DNA of 64,000 nucleotides from Lonicera japonica (taxonomy: Eukaryota; Streptophyta; Magnoliopsida; Dipsacales; Caprifoliaceae). The stretch lies in the NCBI GenBank assembly GCA_021464415.1, contig CM038471.1, forward strand, positions 13,816,073 to 13,880,072, given 5' to 3'. Under the pieces are notes generated by a model. That model did not search any database and was not told the DNA's origin. It saw nothing but the letters and a program-made list of their open reading frames with translations. A program made the position numbers and the translations under genes. This document shows positions 1-11,330 of the stretch, one piece after another. Numbering within the stretch: position 1 is the first letter of the stretch; each line of letters starts with the position of its first letter.

Positions 1-2696
1 GTTTGGGCCACCCGAATTGTCTAACGATTACTAATGTAAGTTTAAGTATATATATATATATAACATGTGGAAGAGCATAAATTATACGGATCTTTATAAT
101 ATAAGGATTTCACACTTAAAACGCAATTGTTCAAAGTAAGAGGAACATGGCTATGGAGAAAAATTTCTAATCAAAAGTAGGGTGTTACAGTAGAACTATC
201 ATAAATAAGTTACGTGAGAAGAAGAATAAAATAGCAGAAAATGGAACAATTATTTATAATTGAAATAGTAATAAGGTTGAACAACATTTTAAATTCAAAG
301 AAATAATGTGATAACATAAAACCAAATTTGAAAATTTTGAAAAAACAAGCTAATCAAATATTGAGAAAAAGAAATAAAACTAGAGATGGAAGATATAAAT
401 AAAATTCTAAGTTGAAACTGTTCTTATATGTCTTTACTTTGCTCATACGATGATTTGAATTAATTGAAAACCTTATAAATTGGTGTTAGAAATGTCAAGT
501 TCCACTTCTTTTTATATATTCTAGATAATCAATGTTATTTTTCATCCTAGAGTCTTTTAGATTAAGGTATGATTTTTATTTTGTTTATCTCTTAGTTTTT
601 AAGTAGGAGCTAATATTTTATTTTTGACTTGTTTAGTTAATAAGACTAAGTTGAATAATAAATAGGTTAAATTCCATACTCTAAGAAAGAAATTATCTCC
701 ACACTCTCTCTCTCTCTCTCTCTCTCTCTTTCTATTTATTCGCCTCTTTTACAGAAACGTAAATAGACATACAATCTCACTCTCTCATTCCACTATTTAC
801 ACAATTGTAGATAAACACACTCTCTCCCTCTGTCTATCTATATATATGTAAATTAATATCATACACAACTATAAACATTTAAAATATAAAGAAGAAATGT
901 GTCTATATATGTGTAAATTTATATCATACTTAACCATTAACATTTAGAATATAAAAAAGTAATGTGATTAAATAAAACAATTATTTTAAGTTTTGTAAAG
1001 ATAAAGTAATCAACTATTAAGGAGAAAATTTAAAAATAAAATTGTAAGATTAGAATTAGATATTGATCAAGATGGCAATATTTTACCAATTCAATTAAGT
1101 TAAAAATAAAACTAAAAACGAAACAAATTAATTGAGTTATTAAGGAGAGCGAGAGTGGGAGACAAACACGGCTGGGATTTTGGGAGTAAGAAGATTGGCA
1201 TGTACCATTTTACCCTTTTGAGTAAATTAAATGTAAACTATATAGTATTAATGTAATTGAGGTTATTTTTGGAATCTTACAAAATTTGACACATTCTCTA
1301 TAGTTAGTTGAAATAAGGCTTAGCTTTATAATATAGTATCGATGTTCTAAACTATATGTTTATTTATGATTGTATTTATGTTTAAGATACAAGTAAATGC
1401 ATGGCTAAATATGAAATCAAGAATGACTCAAGAAGATCGAAATATTGTTTTATCATTAAATATAATCATTTAATTATGCAACTCTTCTTCTTGTTTAGTT
1501 ATAGTTATGCTTTAATTATAGACGTATAGATAATCTCACTTAAAATTGTGACATTATAATATATATATGCATTCTTTTAATATACCATTGACAATATGGT
1601 CACACACTCACATCGATGCCTATACACATATATACAATACTATTACTAAACTTTTTAGGACTTTTTTTAGGTATTTTTATGGATTGTTTTTAGGCAATTT
1701 TGTAGATTATTTTGAGCTAATTTTGGGACTGTTTTAATATTGATTTGCAACATGTTTGTAAATGTTCAATGTTACTTTATTGTAATAAATAGGTTTTCCT
1801 TTAAAAAGAATATACATAGAAACTGAATAAAACCAAACTGAAAAGTTTAGGGGTTAGGTTTGGGTTTCAAAGATTTAGAAAACAAAACCAAACTTTTAAA
1901 TTTAGGTCGGGTTTAGGTTTCCTTAATTCCCACCCCGGCCGAAGCCGAAAACACCTAAAGTTCCTCAATCTTCTTAATGGGATTAAGGTGGAGACCAAGG
2001 TAGTGCTTACAGTAATTAGGACTTCCTTTGGTAGGGCATGGTAGTAATTTTCTTTAGGAGGGGAGATAATGATAGACCTCGTGGGATGGTCAATGAGAAT
2101 TGAAACTTTACAACTAAACCCCATGGTATTTTTACAAAGAGTTGCTAAAGTATTTCCCGAATGTTTTCCCTGTATGCCTTTATACTGGGAGGTCAAATTT
2201 TCCATTGACCTTTATCTGGTATAATTCCTATTTTAAACCTCCTTGTTGACTATCTTTGACCTAGCTCAATAAGTTTTAAATGCAATTAGGAGAACCGTTA
2301 GTGTAAGATTTTCATTTGTCCTAGTTTGTTTCCATGGAGAAACATTATCCTCGATCACTAGCCAAATAGGCTGATGAATTATTGCATTCTCTTTGATTAC
2401 CGCCAACTATATCTGATGATCATTACAAACTAAAATCCTTCCAACACATTTGATGAGGTTGATTTAACTTAGTTGCATGTATCTTTCCAAGACCGACATG
2501 AGGTTTGGGGACGCCTCGATCTGTTAATTAAGGATCCTTGAAGATGGATATCCAAAAAGAATTACCTTTCGTACTGTTTAGGTTCGTTTCAAATTCTTAC
2601 TTATGTCATTGGACGCATAAGTGCTCTAAACGCACGTATGGATCTTTCGTTTTCCACCCCATCTGTACCTTGGTATATTCATAGATGTGTTTGTTG
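1..2696. other. AT-rich intergenic region, no gene recognised
   Basis: Both strands are AT-rich with many stops. The only long open frame (about 1867-2205 on -) has no recognisable domain and no splice context. Around 2300-2690 the base composition is less biased, and the - strand has short peptide-like stretches broken by stops, possibly an old retroelement remnant I cannot identify. A CT microsatellite is listed separately. Confidence 0.6.
704..729. repeat. (CT)n microsatellite
   Basis: About 13 uninterrupted CT units in AT-rich intergenic DNA. More CT-rich tracts follow to about 840. Confidence 0.9.
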
Positions 2697-2837
2697 ATAA
2701 TTGTAGACACCCCGATCCGTGACCCCCCCCAAGAACCCTAACGACCTTTGAGAACTACTGGTTTCGGGGTCCGGACCCACCCGAGCACCCGAAACTACCC
2801 TAGGAGGGTTTGTTGGCCAACAAACCTGTTTTTTAGA

Positions 2838-3141
2838 GAGATTGTCGCACGACATATCACATTGTCGCGCGACAATCCCTGATATGTCGCGCGACAAACC
2901 CCTCTACACCCGACCAACCACTTTCTGACACATCACAGTGTCAGAACCATCACTTCAGCCGTTTGTCGCGCGACAAACCCCTCTGCACCCGACCAACCAC
3001 TTTCTGACACATCACAGTGTCAAAATCCATCACTTCAGCCGTTTGTCGCGCGACAAAGAGATATGTCGCGCGAAAAACAGGTACAGTGATCAGGTTTGTC
3101 GCGCGACACTTCTCCTTTTTTGGGGAATGTCGCGCGACAAT
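2838..3141. promoter_or_regulatory. Array of palindromic TGTCGCGCGACA motifs in LTR U3
   Basis: Eight copies of the perfect 12 bp palindrome TGTCGCGCGACA, or versions with one or two changes, lie in about 300 bp just upstream of the LTR TATA box. Copies start near 2844, 2863, 2885, 2964, 3044, 3064, 3095 and 3128. Those at 2885, 2964 and 3044 belong to a 79-80 bp tandem repeat. The placement suggests a protein-binding enhancer array, which is inference. Confidence 0.75.
2885..3055 (+). repeat. 79-80 bp tandem duplication in LTR U3
   Basis: Two nearly identical units, starting at 2885 and 2964, each run from the palindromic 12-mer through CTGACACATCACAGTGTCA. The start of a third unit is at 3044. 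The unit therefore holds two nested palindromic motifs. Confidence 0.85.
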
Positions 3142-3153
3142 CTATCCCGAGCA

Positions 3154-3162
3154 CTATAAATA
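3154..3162 (+). promoter_or_regulatory. TATA box of solo LTR
   Basis: CTATAAATA lies directly downstream of the palindrome array, the expected place for the U3 core promoter. An equivalent CTATAAATAGG is found in the LTR at 38408-39714. Confidence 0.7.
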
Positions 3163-4211
3163 GGCCAACACCCCCATGGGTTCTAGACGGCAACTTCTCG
3201 CCACAATTTCTATACTAAAATTCCTTATTCTCTCTGATATTTTCTAATCTTTAAGCCTTCTCCGGAAGCATCTGCGATAACATTTATTTCCGCAAGAGTC
3301 TCGGATCTAATCTTGGCACCCGGTGTACCACCTTCTAGAGTCAGACCGCTGGAAATATTTCTAAGAGGAAAAGCTAATATTCGCCGGAGGTCTTCTCTGC
3401 CGTATTATATTTTCTCTCTCTTATTCTTATATATATCGTCAGGAAGGTAACTAAAGTCTCTTCTAGTAATTAAATAAGATATTTGTATATTAGTTTTATT
3501 GTAGACTTGTTTAAAACTTGATTTTTCTAACGGGGCGCTGCCCCGCACCCCGCGACCTGACCGGGCAGGTCGATCCCCGTCCTAGTAAGCGAAGTGGCGA
3601 CATAGTTGTGGTAGATTCCTAACGCGCTCGAAAATCAGGTTTTCATTAGTTATTTCCAGAAAGCAGTAGAATATCAGTAAAAGCATCCAAGTTTTCCAAC
3701 ATAGAGTAAACATATAAAACCACTAGAGACCGAAAGGGCGGAATGGGTGCTTAACACCTTCCCAAACCGTAATATAGTTCCCGAACCCTATAGAATCCTG
3801 GTTTCGTAGACAAACGTGTAAAGAAAGGCTTACCTGTAGCCTTTCCTCTTACACGACTATTTTGTCCGTTTTCTCGTAAAACGTACTGGCGACTCTGAAC
3901 GAACCCTCTTGCATCTAGAAATAGGATAGAGGGACACCCGATATGAATTATCAACACATAAAAGCAAATGGAACAACGGAATCCTTTCCGATGTTTCAGA
4001 CTCCCAGAACCAGGGGCCGAGACCCGGGGGTCGCATTTGCGGATTCTCACAATAATGTTTTGGTATATTTCCATTTCCAATTCGAGTTTAGTCTCCCTTG
4101 TATTGCCATCGATTGCTTAGAGATTATTAACTCTATGCACGTTTCTCCAAGTGTGATATTTGGAGAGAAAAGGTGAAGTCCTTAGAACATAAGTAAAAAA
4201 AACACATAATT

Positions 4212-4398
4212 TGTAATGACCCGGTCCCAAGCTTAGCAAGATATTGTCCACTTTGGAACAGAGCTATAGGATTTTGTTTTAGCGAGAGTCACCAAGACAC
4301 CCCCAAAAGGCCTCTTACTAGTGAAGAACCAAGTGGGTAATTATGAACTAAGGATTTGCCCATTATACTACCGATGTGGGATATTTTGAGTCGCTAAA
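4212..4398 (-). repeat. TRIM 3' LTR
   Basis: This 187 bp direct repeat of 4570-4759 lies just downstream (on -) of the polypurine tract. Its terminal bases have diverged. Confidence 0.88.
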
Positions 4399-4555
4399 TT
4401 CTCCCCCTGTTAAACCCTTGACGTCCTCGTTAGGTCGGGGTCACACATAATCAATCTGCTCTAGTTAACTGCATCTGACGATTCCAACTTGCCCCGTAAG
4501 TCGCATAAACTCGACCTACAATATTTGCGCATCATGTGGTAGTAGTCATGGGTTC

Positions 4556-4567
4556 GCTCTGATACCA
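4556..4567 (-). promoter_or_regulatory. TRIM primer-binding site (tRNA-iMet)
   Basis: Read on -, TGGTATCAGAGC matches the classic plant binding site for the 3' end of initiator tRNA-Met, two bases from the LTR. Confidence 0.9.
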
Positions 4568-4569
4568 TC

Positions 4570-4759
4570 TGTAACGACCCTGTCCCGAGTTTAGTAAAAT
4601 ATTGTAGCTTTGGCACTGAGCCACACAATTTTGTTTTGGCAAGAGGCACCAAGACACCCCCCCCCCAAAGGCCTCTTATTAGTTAGGAACCAAGTGGATA
4701 CTTATGAACGAAGAATCTACCCATTATATTACCGATGTCGGATATTTTGGGTCGTTACA
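4570..4759 (-). repeat. TRIM 5' LTR
   Basis: This 190 bp repeat has inverted ends TGTAACGACCC / GGGTCGTTACA. It adjoins the primer-binding site on the - strand. It differs from its partner by substitutions and small indels, so the insertion is not recent. Confidence 0.9.
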
Positions 4760-4764
4760 TAATT

Positions 4765-6095
4765 TTTTTTCTTCTTTTCTTTCTCTCTTAACACCATGAT
4801 TGCATCATTAACTATCTAAACAATAATAAAGTTAAACTTTTTAATAATAATAAAAAAAAATCCTTCAATCTAAACAAAATATTGTTTGAAAAAAAATGTA
4901 AAATGATGGTTTACTCAAAATAAAAATAGTCAAAATAATAAATTATGAAAAGAAACTAAAATAAAAATACATGTTCAATTGTTTTATTGAAAATATAAGG
5001 CACAACCTCTCAACTTTTCGCCAACGATTTTGTGTTTTGATTAGTATCTTCCTTATTATCTTAACAAGGAGGTCATATGTTCGATCTTCATAGAAGAATT
5101 GTTGAATAATTTATTGTGTCTACTTGTAGTCCATCCATTTATGGTAGTTGTGTGTCCATTCTCTATTTTAATGGTTATAGAATTATCTAGAAATGAGGTA
5201 AAAGGTCTTACGTGATAATGTTTTTAGCAAAAAAACTAACGAATAATATTTTTTAGAAATAAGGGCCTAGATATCATTATTATTAGGCTTGTTTATCAAT
5301 TGTGTTTTAAAATAAAGGCTTTGACCAAGAATAAACTTAACTCTGTACAAAATTGTGTTTTGTGAAAACTTAATTTTGCAATAAAAAAAGTTTACTGCAA
5401 ATTTGTTTTGCATGATGTGTTTATTTTTTTAACAAGTATATTCTTATGTTTCATTCATAAAACTTTAAAACAACGTTAAATAAACACAAATATATAGTAA
5501 TGTTTTAGAAAATAAGGAGTGCAAAAGTAACTTTGTATAACTACGAAAAAATTATTTTGTGCATTTTATTAATAAATAGGTTTTAAATTATTCTAAATCA
5601 CCACCAATTAAACAATTATTTATAATATAATAATATGCTAAAAAATGTAGTGCCAATTTAATTTTGCATGATTCTATAAAAAAAATACAATTTAAAAATC
5701 TACGCTTTTGGAGTTTGATCAAATATAGGCCCTTAATGTATACAAATATTATTCCTTATTTCTATTGCGGAAATCCTTTTCATACAAATCCTATTTTCCA
5801 ATATTTCATAGAATTATGTACTATTGGAAAAATTGTATTCATAAATTATTGAATTAGGGTTTACCCATGCCATCCAGCACGGTGAAATAAATAAGATATG
5901 ATAATAAGATAAAATAGAGTAATGTGTAATGAATCTTAATCGATAAATATCAATCAATCTATTTTGAACCTCTAACTTAGTCTAACGTTTTGAACAACTG
6001 AAATATAGGTTCAAGATATCTTCATGTTAGAAAAATAAAAAATATACCAAATTTGACTAATTTGTTTTTAATTTTTTAAAGAATCTTTTTATCAT
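4765..6095. other. AT-rich intergenic region, nothing recognised
   Basis: Low-complexity A/T runs and short stop-closed frames only. I see no RNA gene or repeat boundary. Confidence 0.6.
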
Positions 6096-6100
6096 ACTTT

Positions 6101-7608
6101 TGTGAGAATCCGCAAATGCGACCCCCAGGTCTCGCTCCCGTCCTTGGGCGTCTGAAACGTCGGAAAGGATTCCGTCGTTCCATTTGCTTCTTTTGGTGGT
6201 GTAATACTATATCAGGTGTCCCTATATTCTATTTCTAGATGCAAGAGGGTTCGTTCAGAGTCGCTAGTACGTTTTACGAGAAAACAGACAAAAAGGGTCG
6301 TGTAAGAGGAAAGGCTACGGATAAGTCTTTGTTTACACGTTTGCCTACGAAACCAGGATTCTATAGGGTTCGAAAACTATGTTACGGATTGGGAAGGTGT
6401 TAAGCACCCATTCCGCCATTTCGGTCTCTGGTGGTCTTATATGTTTATTTTATGTTGAAGAACGTGGATGCTTTTACTGACAGTCTACTACTTTCCAAGT
6501 GAAAACCCTAATTTCTGGGAAAAGCGGGAAAAAGGATAAAAACCTTTGTGTTCCGAGATCCAATGTTTTATTTTGAAAGACGTAAATATAAGTGACGAAA
6601 GTTGTTTTACTTTAGAGAGAGTTTCTCGTTTTATTTCTCAGATAACGACGGTTTTTCTCGGGTTTTGACTTATTTTGAAAAAGTTTGGATCTTGTATCGG
6701 AACTATTTTAATATAGAATTAGAACTCTTGAGGAAAGTTCTACTAGACATATCACAGTCTATAAAAGAGATAGGGTATATCGGGTTTTTTCTTCCTAAGT
6801 AGGTTTTACCGGTCCGGGTTTTGAAAACAAAATTTTATCCGGATGATAATATACTTACTCTTCTGGTTTTGCAAATGATTTTATCAGGGTCTTTTATTTT
6901 GAAAACAGTAGACTATTTGTAATTTGGCAATAAGTTCATTCAAATAAAACGTGAAAAAAACAACAGAAGTAAAACAAGTGCACATATATTTAATGTTAAA
7001 TACTATAAGAGACTTTCTTTACCTTCCCGACGAGAATAATAATAAGAAAGAAAATATAATACGGCAGAGAGATCTCTGGCGATAATAATCTTTTTCTTCT
7101 TTAGATATTTTCGAGAATTCGATTCCCGAGACGGGACACGTCGAGTGTCAAGAATAGATTCGATAATTCTTCAGAAATAAGACGATAATAAAGAATGCTT
7201 GACGAAAGACTACAAAATCATATCTAAAGCTTAGAATTCTTATATCCCAAGTTGTTGTCCTGAACCCTTGGGGGGTGTTGGCCTATTTATAGTAGTGGGG
7301 AGTGATTGTCACGCGACACTTCCCCAAAAAGGGCATGTGTCGCGTGACAATGTGTACCATGTCGCACGACAAACGGTTGAAGTGATGTTTCTGATAGACT
7401 GATGTGTCAGAAAGTGGATGGTCTGTGTCAGGGGGGGATTGTCGCGCGACATACTCCGTTGTTGTGCGACATTTCTCTTTAAAAACAGGTTTGTTTGGCC
7501 AACAGAACCTTTCGGGGCAGTTTCGGGTGCTCGGGTGGGTCCTGGACTTCAAAAACATTACTTCGGTCGTTAGGGTTCTTGCGGGGGTCACGGATCGGGG
7601 TGTCTACA
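6101..7608 (-). mobile_element. Solo LTR, family 1 copy 2 (TSD ACTTT)
   Basis: This 1508 bp unit on - begins TGTAGACACCCC (7608) and ends GATTCTCACA (6101), the same ends as the LTR at 2702-4051. It is flanked by a perfect 5 bp duplication, ACTTT at 6096-6100 and 7609-7613. Degraded versions of the TGTCGCGCGACA palindrome recur at about 7305-7475, several with CG changed to TG or CA, as expected from deamination of methylated CpG. It is in inverted orientation to the first copy, 2 kb away. No internal retrotransposon sequence remains. Confidence 0.92.
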
Positions 7609-7613
7609 ACTTT

Positions 7614-8040
7614 CTAATCTTATTTTAACTTGTCAAAATATCTTTTTAACAAATTAAATCGAACGCCAGATGCGAAAATAATTCAATCATGTCACATCTA
7701 ATCCAACAATATCTCTCAGTATGATTTGAAAATAATCCAAAAATACTTTTTAAAATGTTATTCGATAATTTTTTTTTTATTTTTTTTACATAATTCTATA
7801 GTCATGATGGATCTTGTTTAATTGATATTGATTAATAAATTTTAAATTTTAAATTTTAAATATTAAATTTCAAATTTTTTATTTTATGTTATAACATTTT
7901 GAATGTAAACAAAATTATTATTGTGTGAGAGTTCATTATGTGTATATTATTGATATATGTGTTTTAACTTTGATGTGATATTTTAATGTGTGTATGAAAC
8001 TCATTTAAGGGTGTAGAACTAATACATATCATAACATGCG
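7614..8040. other. AT-rich spacer, no feature seen
   Basis: Homopolymer-rich, non-coding sequence between a solo LTR and a MITE-like region. Confidence 0.5.
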
Positions 8041-8056
8041 CATTTTTAACCATTAG

Positions 8057-8862
8057 GGTGCGTTTTGCACGCCGGATAAGGAGGTATGATAGGATATGAT
8101 AAAGGCCGGATAGGATAAGAGTCGGAAGTAATCGGATATGAATTATGTGGGATAGGATAAGAGTCGGAAGTAGTCGAATATGAATTATGTGGGATATGAT
8201 AGCAAAGCAATTAGTCGGATAATGATTAAGCGGGATCGGACATGATAAGGATTAATCAGATAAAGATTTAATAAAATTTGCATTTGATGGAGTTCCGGAT
8301 TATAAGTCTAGATATTATATAATACAACTTACTTTTCTTTTAAAAATATATACAATTTTAATTGTTGTGCACAATATTTTTTTAACTAATGCGATTATTC
8401 TATTTATAAATAAATTTCGTAAAAACTCTTTCGGGAGAAAAGTTTTATATCACATATAATATTTACGAACTAGGCATTAAATATAATTTCAAATTCTAAT
8501 GTTACCATTTTTTCTAAAATTAAAGTTTCTTATAAATATCTTAATTTAATAAAAAATAAATAAAAATGCCATATTATAAAAGAAATGAATTTTATTAGTT
8601 GAGTTACTGTGATTTTAGGTGGTTGAAAATTTTCATTAATAAATTTGATTATCTAAAAGGTGTAAAGAAAAAGATAAAAAAAAAATTAATTTTTTTTTCA
8701 TTTGTTTTTCGGCAATCATGAGATAAAATAAAACTACATATAGGAGTGGTATATATTTATAGGATAAAATGATAATTAATTCCAAATGTAATTCGTCCGG
8801 TGTTGCGCCAAACGTGTGATAGAATTAAAATATCATATTCACCTTTACGCCAAACACATAAC
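8057..8862. mobile_element. Possible MITE-like element with GGATAA-rich ends
   Basis: The left side (GGGTGCGTTTTGCACGCC then repeated GGATAGGATAA) and right side (ACGCCAAACACATAAC) are roughly complementary at their ends. This suggests degraded terminal inverted repeats around an AT-rich non-coding interior. I could not find a clean target duplication, so the limits are approximate. Similar GGATAA/TTATCC sequence occurs near 41105, 48735 and 63618. Confidence 0.35.
8109..8192 (+). repeat. 42 bp tandem duplication
   Basis: Two adjacent 42 bp units (8109-8150, 8151-8192), each containing GATAGGATAAGAGTCGGAAG, differ at only a few bases. Confidence 0.8.
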
Positions 8863-8959
8863 ATGATTTATTTATCCTATCTTCTCCATAACAAACACCA
8901 AATATCATTAATTAATCTTATCCCATTTTTAATCCCGCACAAAAACACAGCTTTTTGAG

Positions 8960-10256
8960 TTTTGGGATAATGTTTTGGTTAAAGATAGTATTATATATTA
9001 TCACTTGTATGTATTTATATATAAAATAAAAATAAAAAGAAAAGAAAAGAAAAAGAAAAATCCTCTCAGCTTCTCTCATCACTCAAACTCATTACCGACC
9101 GGCAACGACCGCAGTGAGATCCCCTTTCTACAGGTAGGTTTTATCCATTTGAATCTGATGAGTAGATACATAAAAACTGTTCATTTTGCCCTATATTAAA
9201 TCCTCGTATTCGTGTTTATGTGATTTTCATTTGAGGTTACCTGTTGCCGATTAATTTTCATTTTCATTTTGACGTTCTTCATTATTAAATATGCTGTTCT
9301 TCATTATTAGATCCATTTTCATTTGCTGTTCTTTCCCTTTTTTGAGGTTACATGTTACCGTGATATTTATTGGTAAATAGAAATACCCTTTTTATTGGAG
9401 GTACGACTCACTAGAATAAATACGGGCAATGGTTTTTTAATCTTAAAAATGCATAAGGAATAAACAATTGTACGACCAAGATTTAAGATTTTTTTTTAAT
9501 AGTTGATAGTGCATTTGATACGGGTTACGATTTAGTATAAAACTAGGGTATACCCGTATCGTCTGGCATGATAAAAAGAACAAAAAATAATAGTAAGATA
9601 AAATATAATTATGTGAAAAATGTGAAAATTGAAGATGTGTATGACTGTATATTATCTAGGGATGAAAACAGATAAGGTATTGCAAAAACGAAACTTGTTC
9701 ATTTAAAACTATAGCCGTCCTCGCTTGAGATGTCTTACTTGTCCAATTCGATCTGAAATAACCTCGACCCTTTTATAATGTAATGATGTTACGAGTGTAT
9801 TTAAAAGAGATAAAAATATTATATTCGAGGTAGATCAAATTGTAATATAAAAAAAATTCACCCTGAAATCGCTTCGACTCTTTTATATTGTAAGAGTGTT
9901 ATGAGTGTATTTAAAAGAAAAAATATTATATTTGAGGTAAGTTAGACCCTAATATAAAAAATTTCTGCCCAATTTGGCTTTGTTCAAATTGAAACATATC
10001 CGATCAGGATATTTTATTATTTTTAATTTTATTTCATTATCTTTTTTTCAATAACTAATGAGTTAGAAATACGTTAAGTATGCCATTATTAATAATAACA
10101 ATGGATCTTGTTTTATAGATCTTGATAAACATATTTTAAATATATAAATTTTATTAAAGTTGGATTTGTAAATTTAAAGTTATGGCATTTGAAAGTTTTT
10201 TAAAAATTTGATGAGAGAGAAATGTTGTAGAAAAGTAGAGGGATGTAGGATTTATC
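8960..10256. repeat. Non-coding region with a diverged ~110 bp direct repeat
   Basis: No gene is recognised. Between about 9760 and 9990 a unit containing CTTTTATA..TGTAA and GAGTGTATTTAAAAGA occurs twice, about 110 bp apart, with substitutions. A similar motif recurs near 55262-55300, so it probably belongs to a dispersed repeat. Confidence 0.45.
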
Positions 10257-10480
10257 TTTGTGTATATGTTTAGTGTGTGAGTAAATGTTGAGTTGATTTG
10301 AGATCTTATTGTGAGTATAAAAGTGATCTAATGGTGTAAAAGTGTTAACACCACTAGGAATTAATATGTTTGTGTATATGTTTAGTGTGTGAGTAAATGT
10401 TGAGTTGATTTGAGATCTTATTGTGAGTATAAAAGTGATCTAATGGTGTAAAAGTGTTAACACCACTAGGAATTAATATG
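10257..10480 (+). repeat. Perfect 112 bp tandem duplication
   Basis: Units 10257-10368 and 10369-10480 look identical over all 112 bp (TTTGTGTATATGTTTAGTG... to ...TTAATATG). This implies a recent local duplication. It lies about 170 bp upstream of the gypsy element but outside it. Confidence 0.9.
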
Positions 10481-10651
10481 AGAAATTGGATTGATTTATT
10501 ATTTTATTGCAAAAAAAACCTTGTTTTATAATATAGATATAGATAAGGCGGTTGCTCTTTGCACTCCACAAAACATTTAGAAACACTTCACTTTTCATTC
10601 GCCCAATGACAAGCGGGTGTAAACCTACATATTCTGTGCTTATGGGCCAAG

Positions 10652-11261
10652 TGTCACGGGGTGCCTTCCAACACAACCCGTGACCGACTTCTACACTTCA
10701 TCAGCACTGTGCATGCGCCCGAGCGCAGCACGGCCCGACAGGCAATGATCGATTGCCCCGCTTCATCAGCACCGTGCACGCGCCCGAGCGCAGCACGGCA
10801 CCTAGTTTTATTATTCTGTTTAGGTTTCCCTTATGTAAATATTGTTGTTTCCATGTAATTAGATCTAGGAATTTCCTTTGTAATTGTATTCCATTTCCTT
10901 TGTAATTGTTTTCTTGTAACTTGTAAGACCCAACGTGCACTGCTACCACTCTGGTATTTTCATTAAGTGGTTATATGTGGGGATAAGACTATCTGCCTCA
11001 CACCCGAGTTGCCTACCAGTGCACGTTGTTTAGCACTTGCTTTCAAGCTCTTACTTTCTTTCGAACTGTAATAGCTTTCCATGTAATCTAATTTTCTTGC
11101 AATGAAGTAATCTCAATTTGTGCTCACGCTCTCTTTCAAATTACTGTTGTTGCATGTTGCTCGTCGATTGTTAACAAAATTCGATCACACTCAACCGTGC
11201 TATCGGTTAGCCCGGTCGTTCACGCGGCCTCCTTTGTGCCATCAAAGGACGCCCCGTGACA
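10652..11261 (+). repeat. 5' LTR of gypsy element
   Basis: 610 bp, with 10 bp inverted ends TGTCACGGGG / CCCCGTGACA. It contains an internal near-duplicate (CTTCATCAGCACTGTGCATG / CTTCATCAGCACCGTGCACG, each followed by CGCCCGAGCGCAGCACGG). I read it as identical to 16055-16664. Confidence 0.96.
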
Positions 11262-11263
11262 GT

Positions 11264-11274
11264 TGGTATCAGAG
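11264..11274 (+). promoter_or_regulatory. Primer-binding site (tRNA-iMet)
   Basis: TGGTATCAGAG begins two bases after the 5' LTR. It matches the plant initiator tRNA-Met 3' end; the next bases (GG) depart from the usual C. Confidence 0.88.
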
Positions 11275-11330
11275 GGATTGTGTTCGATTGCTGCCTTGTG
11301 AATCACAGTTAGGTATCCTGTTACGTTACA

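Larger units (their letters stand above)
2702..4051 (+). mobile_element. Solo LTR, family 1 copy 1 (TSD ATAAT)
   Basis: A 1350 bp unit begins TGTAGACACCCC and ends GGATTCTCACA (TG...CA). It is flanked by a perfect 5 bp duplication, ATAAT at 2697-2701 and 4052-4056. No second LTR, primer-binding site or pol sequence adjoins it, so it is a solo LTR left by LTR-LTR recombination. A TATA box (CTATAAATA, about 3154-3162) marks the promoter. Upstream lies an array of palindromic 12-mers with a 79-80 bp tandem duplication. It shares its end sequences and much of its body with 6101-7608 (opposite strand) and more distantly with 38408-39714. The retrotransposon family cannot be named without an internal region. 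Confidence 0.92.
4212..4759 (-). mobile_element. TRIM (terminal-repeat retrotransposon in miniature), TSD TAATT
   Basis: Two direct repeats of about 187-190 bp (4212-4398 and 4570-4759) bracket a 171 bp interior with no coding capacity. On the - strand, the 5' LTR (TGTAACGACCC... at 4759) ends at 4570 and is followed two bases later by TGGTATCAGAGC (4567-4556), the initiator methionine tRNA primer-binding site. AACAGGGGGAGAA (4411-4399) is the polypurine tract just before the 3' LTR. The flanks are a perfect 5 bp duplication, TAATT at 4207-4211 and 4760-4764. The 3' LTR has a mutated start (TTTAGCGACTC instead of TGTAACGACCC). All hallmarks of a TRIM are present and no protein is encoded, so it must have been mobilised in trans. 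Confidence 0.93.

Noticed and set aside
1867..2205. 112-codon - frame in the left intergenic region
   Set aside because: No domain and no neighbouring exons; its N-terminal half is in unassigned sequence and the rest in simple repeats.
2838..3141. Regularly repeated palindromes as a CRISPR-like array
   Set aside because: This is plant nuclear DNA; spacing is irregular and the repeats lie in an LTR promoter with a perfect target duplication around the whole unit.
4212..4759. Cassandra-type TRIM carrying a 5S rRNA promoter
   Set aside because: I see no 5S rRNA-like block in the terminal repeats, so it is called a TRIM without family name.
10701..10949. 82-codon - frame, repeated identically at 16104-16352
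   Set aside because: It lies in the LTRs and is duplicated only because the LTRs are; no domain.
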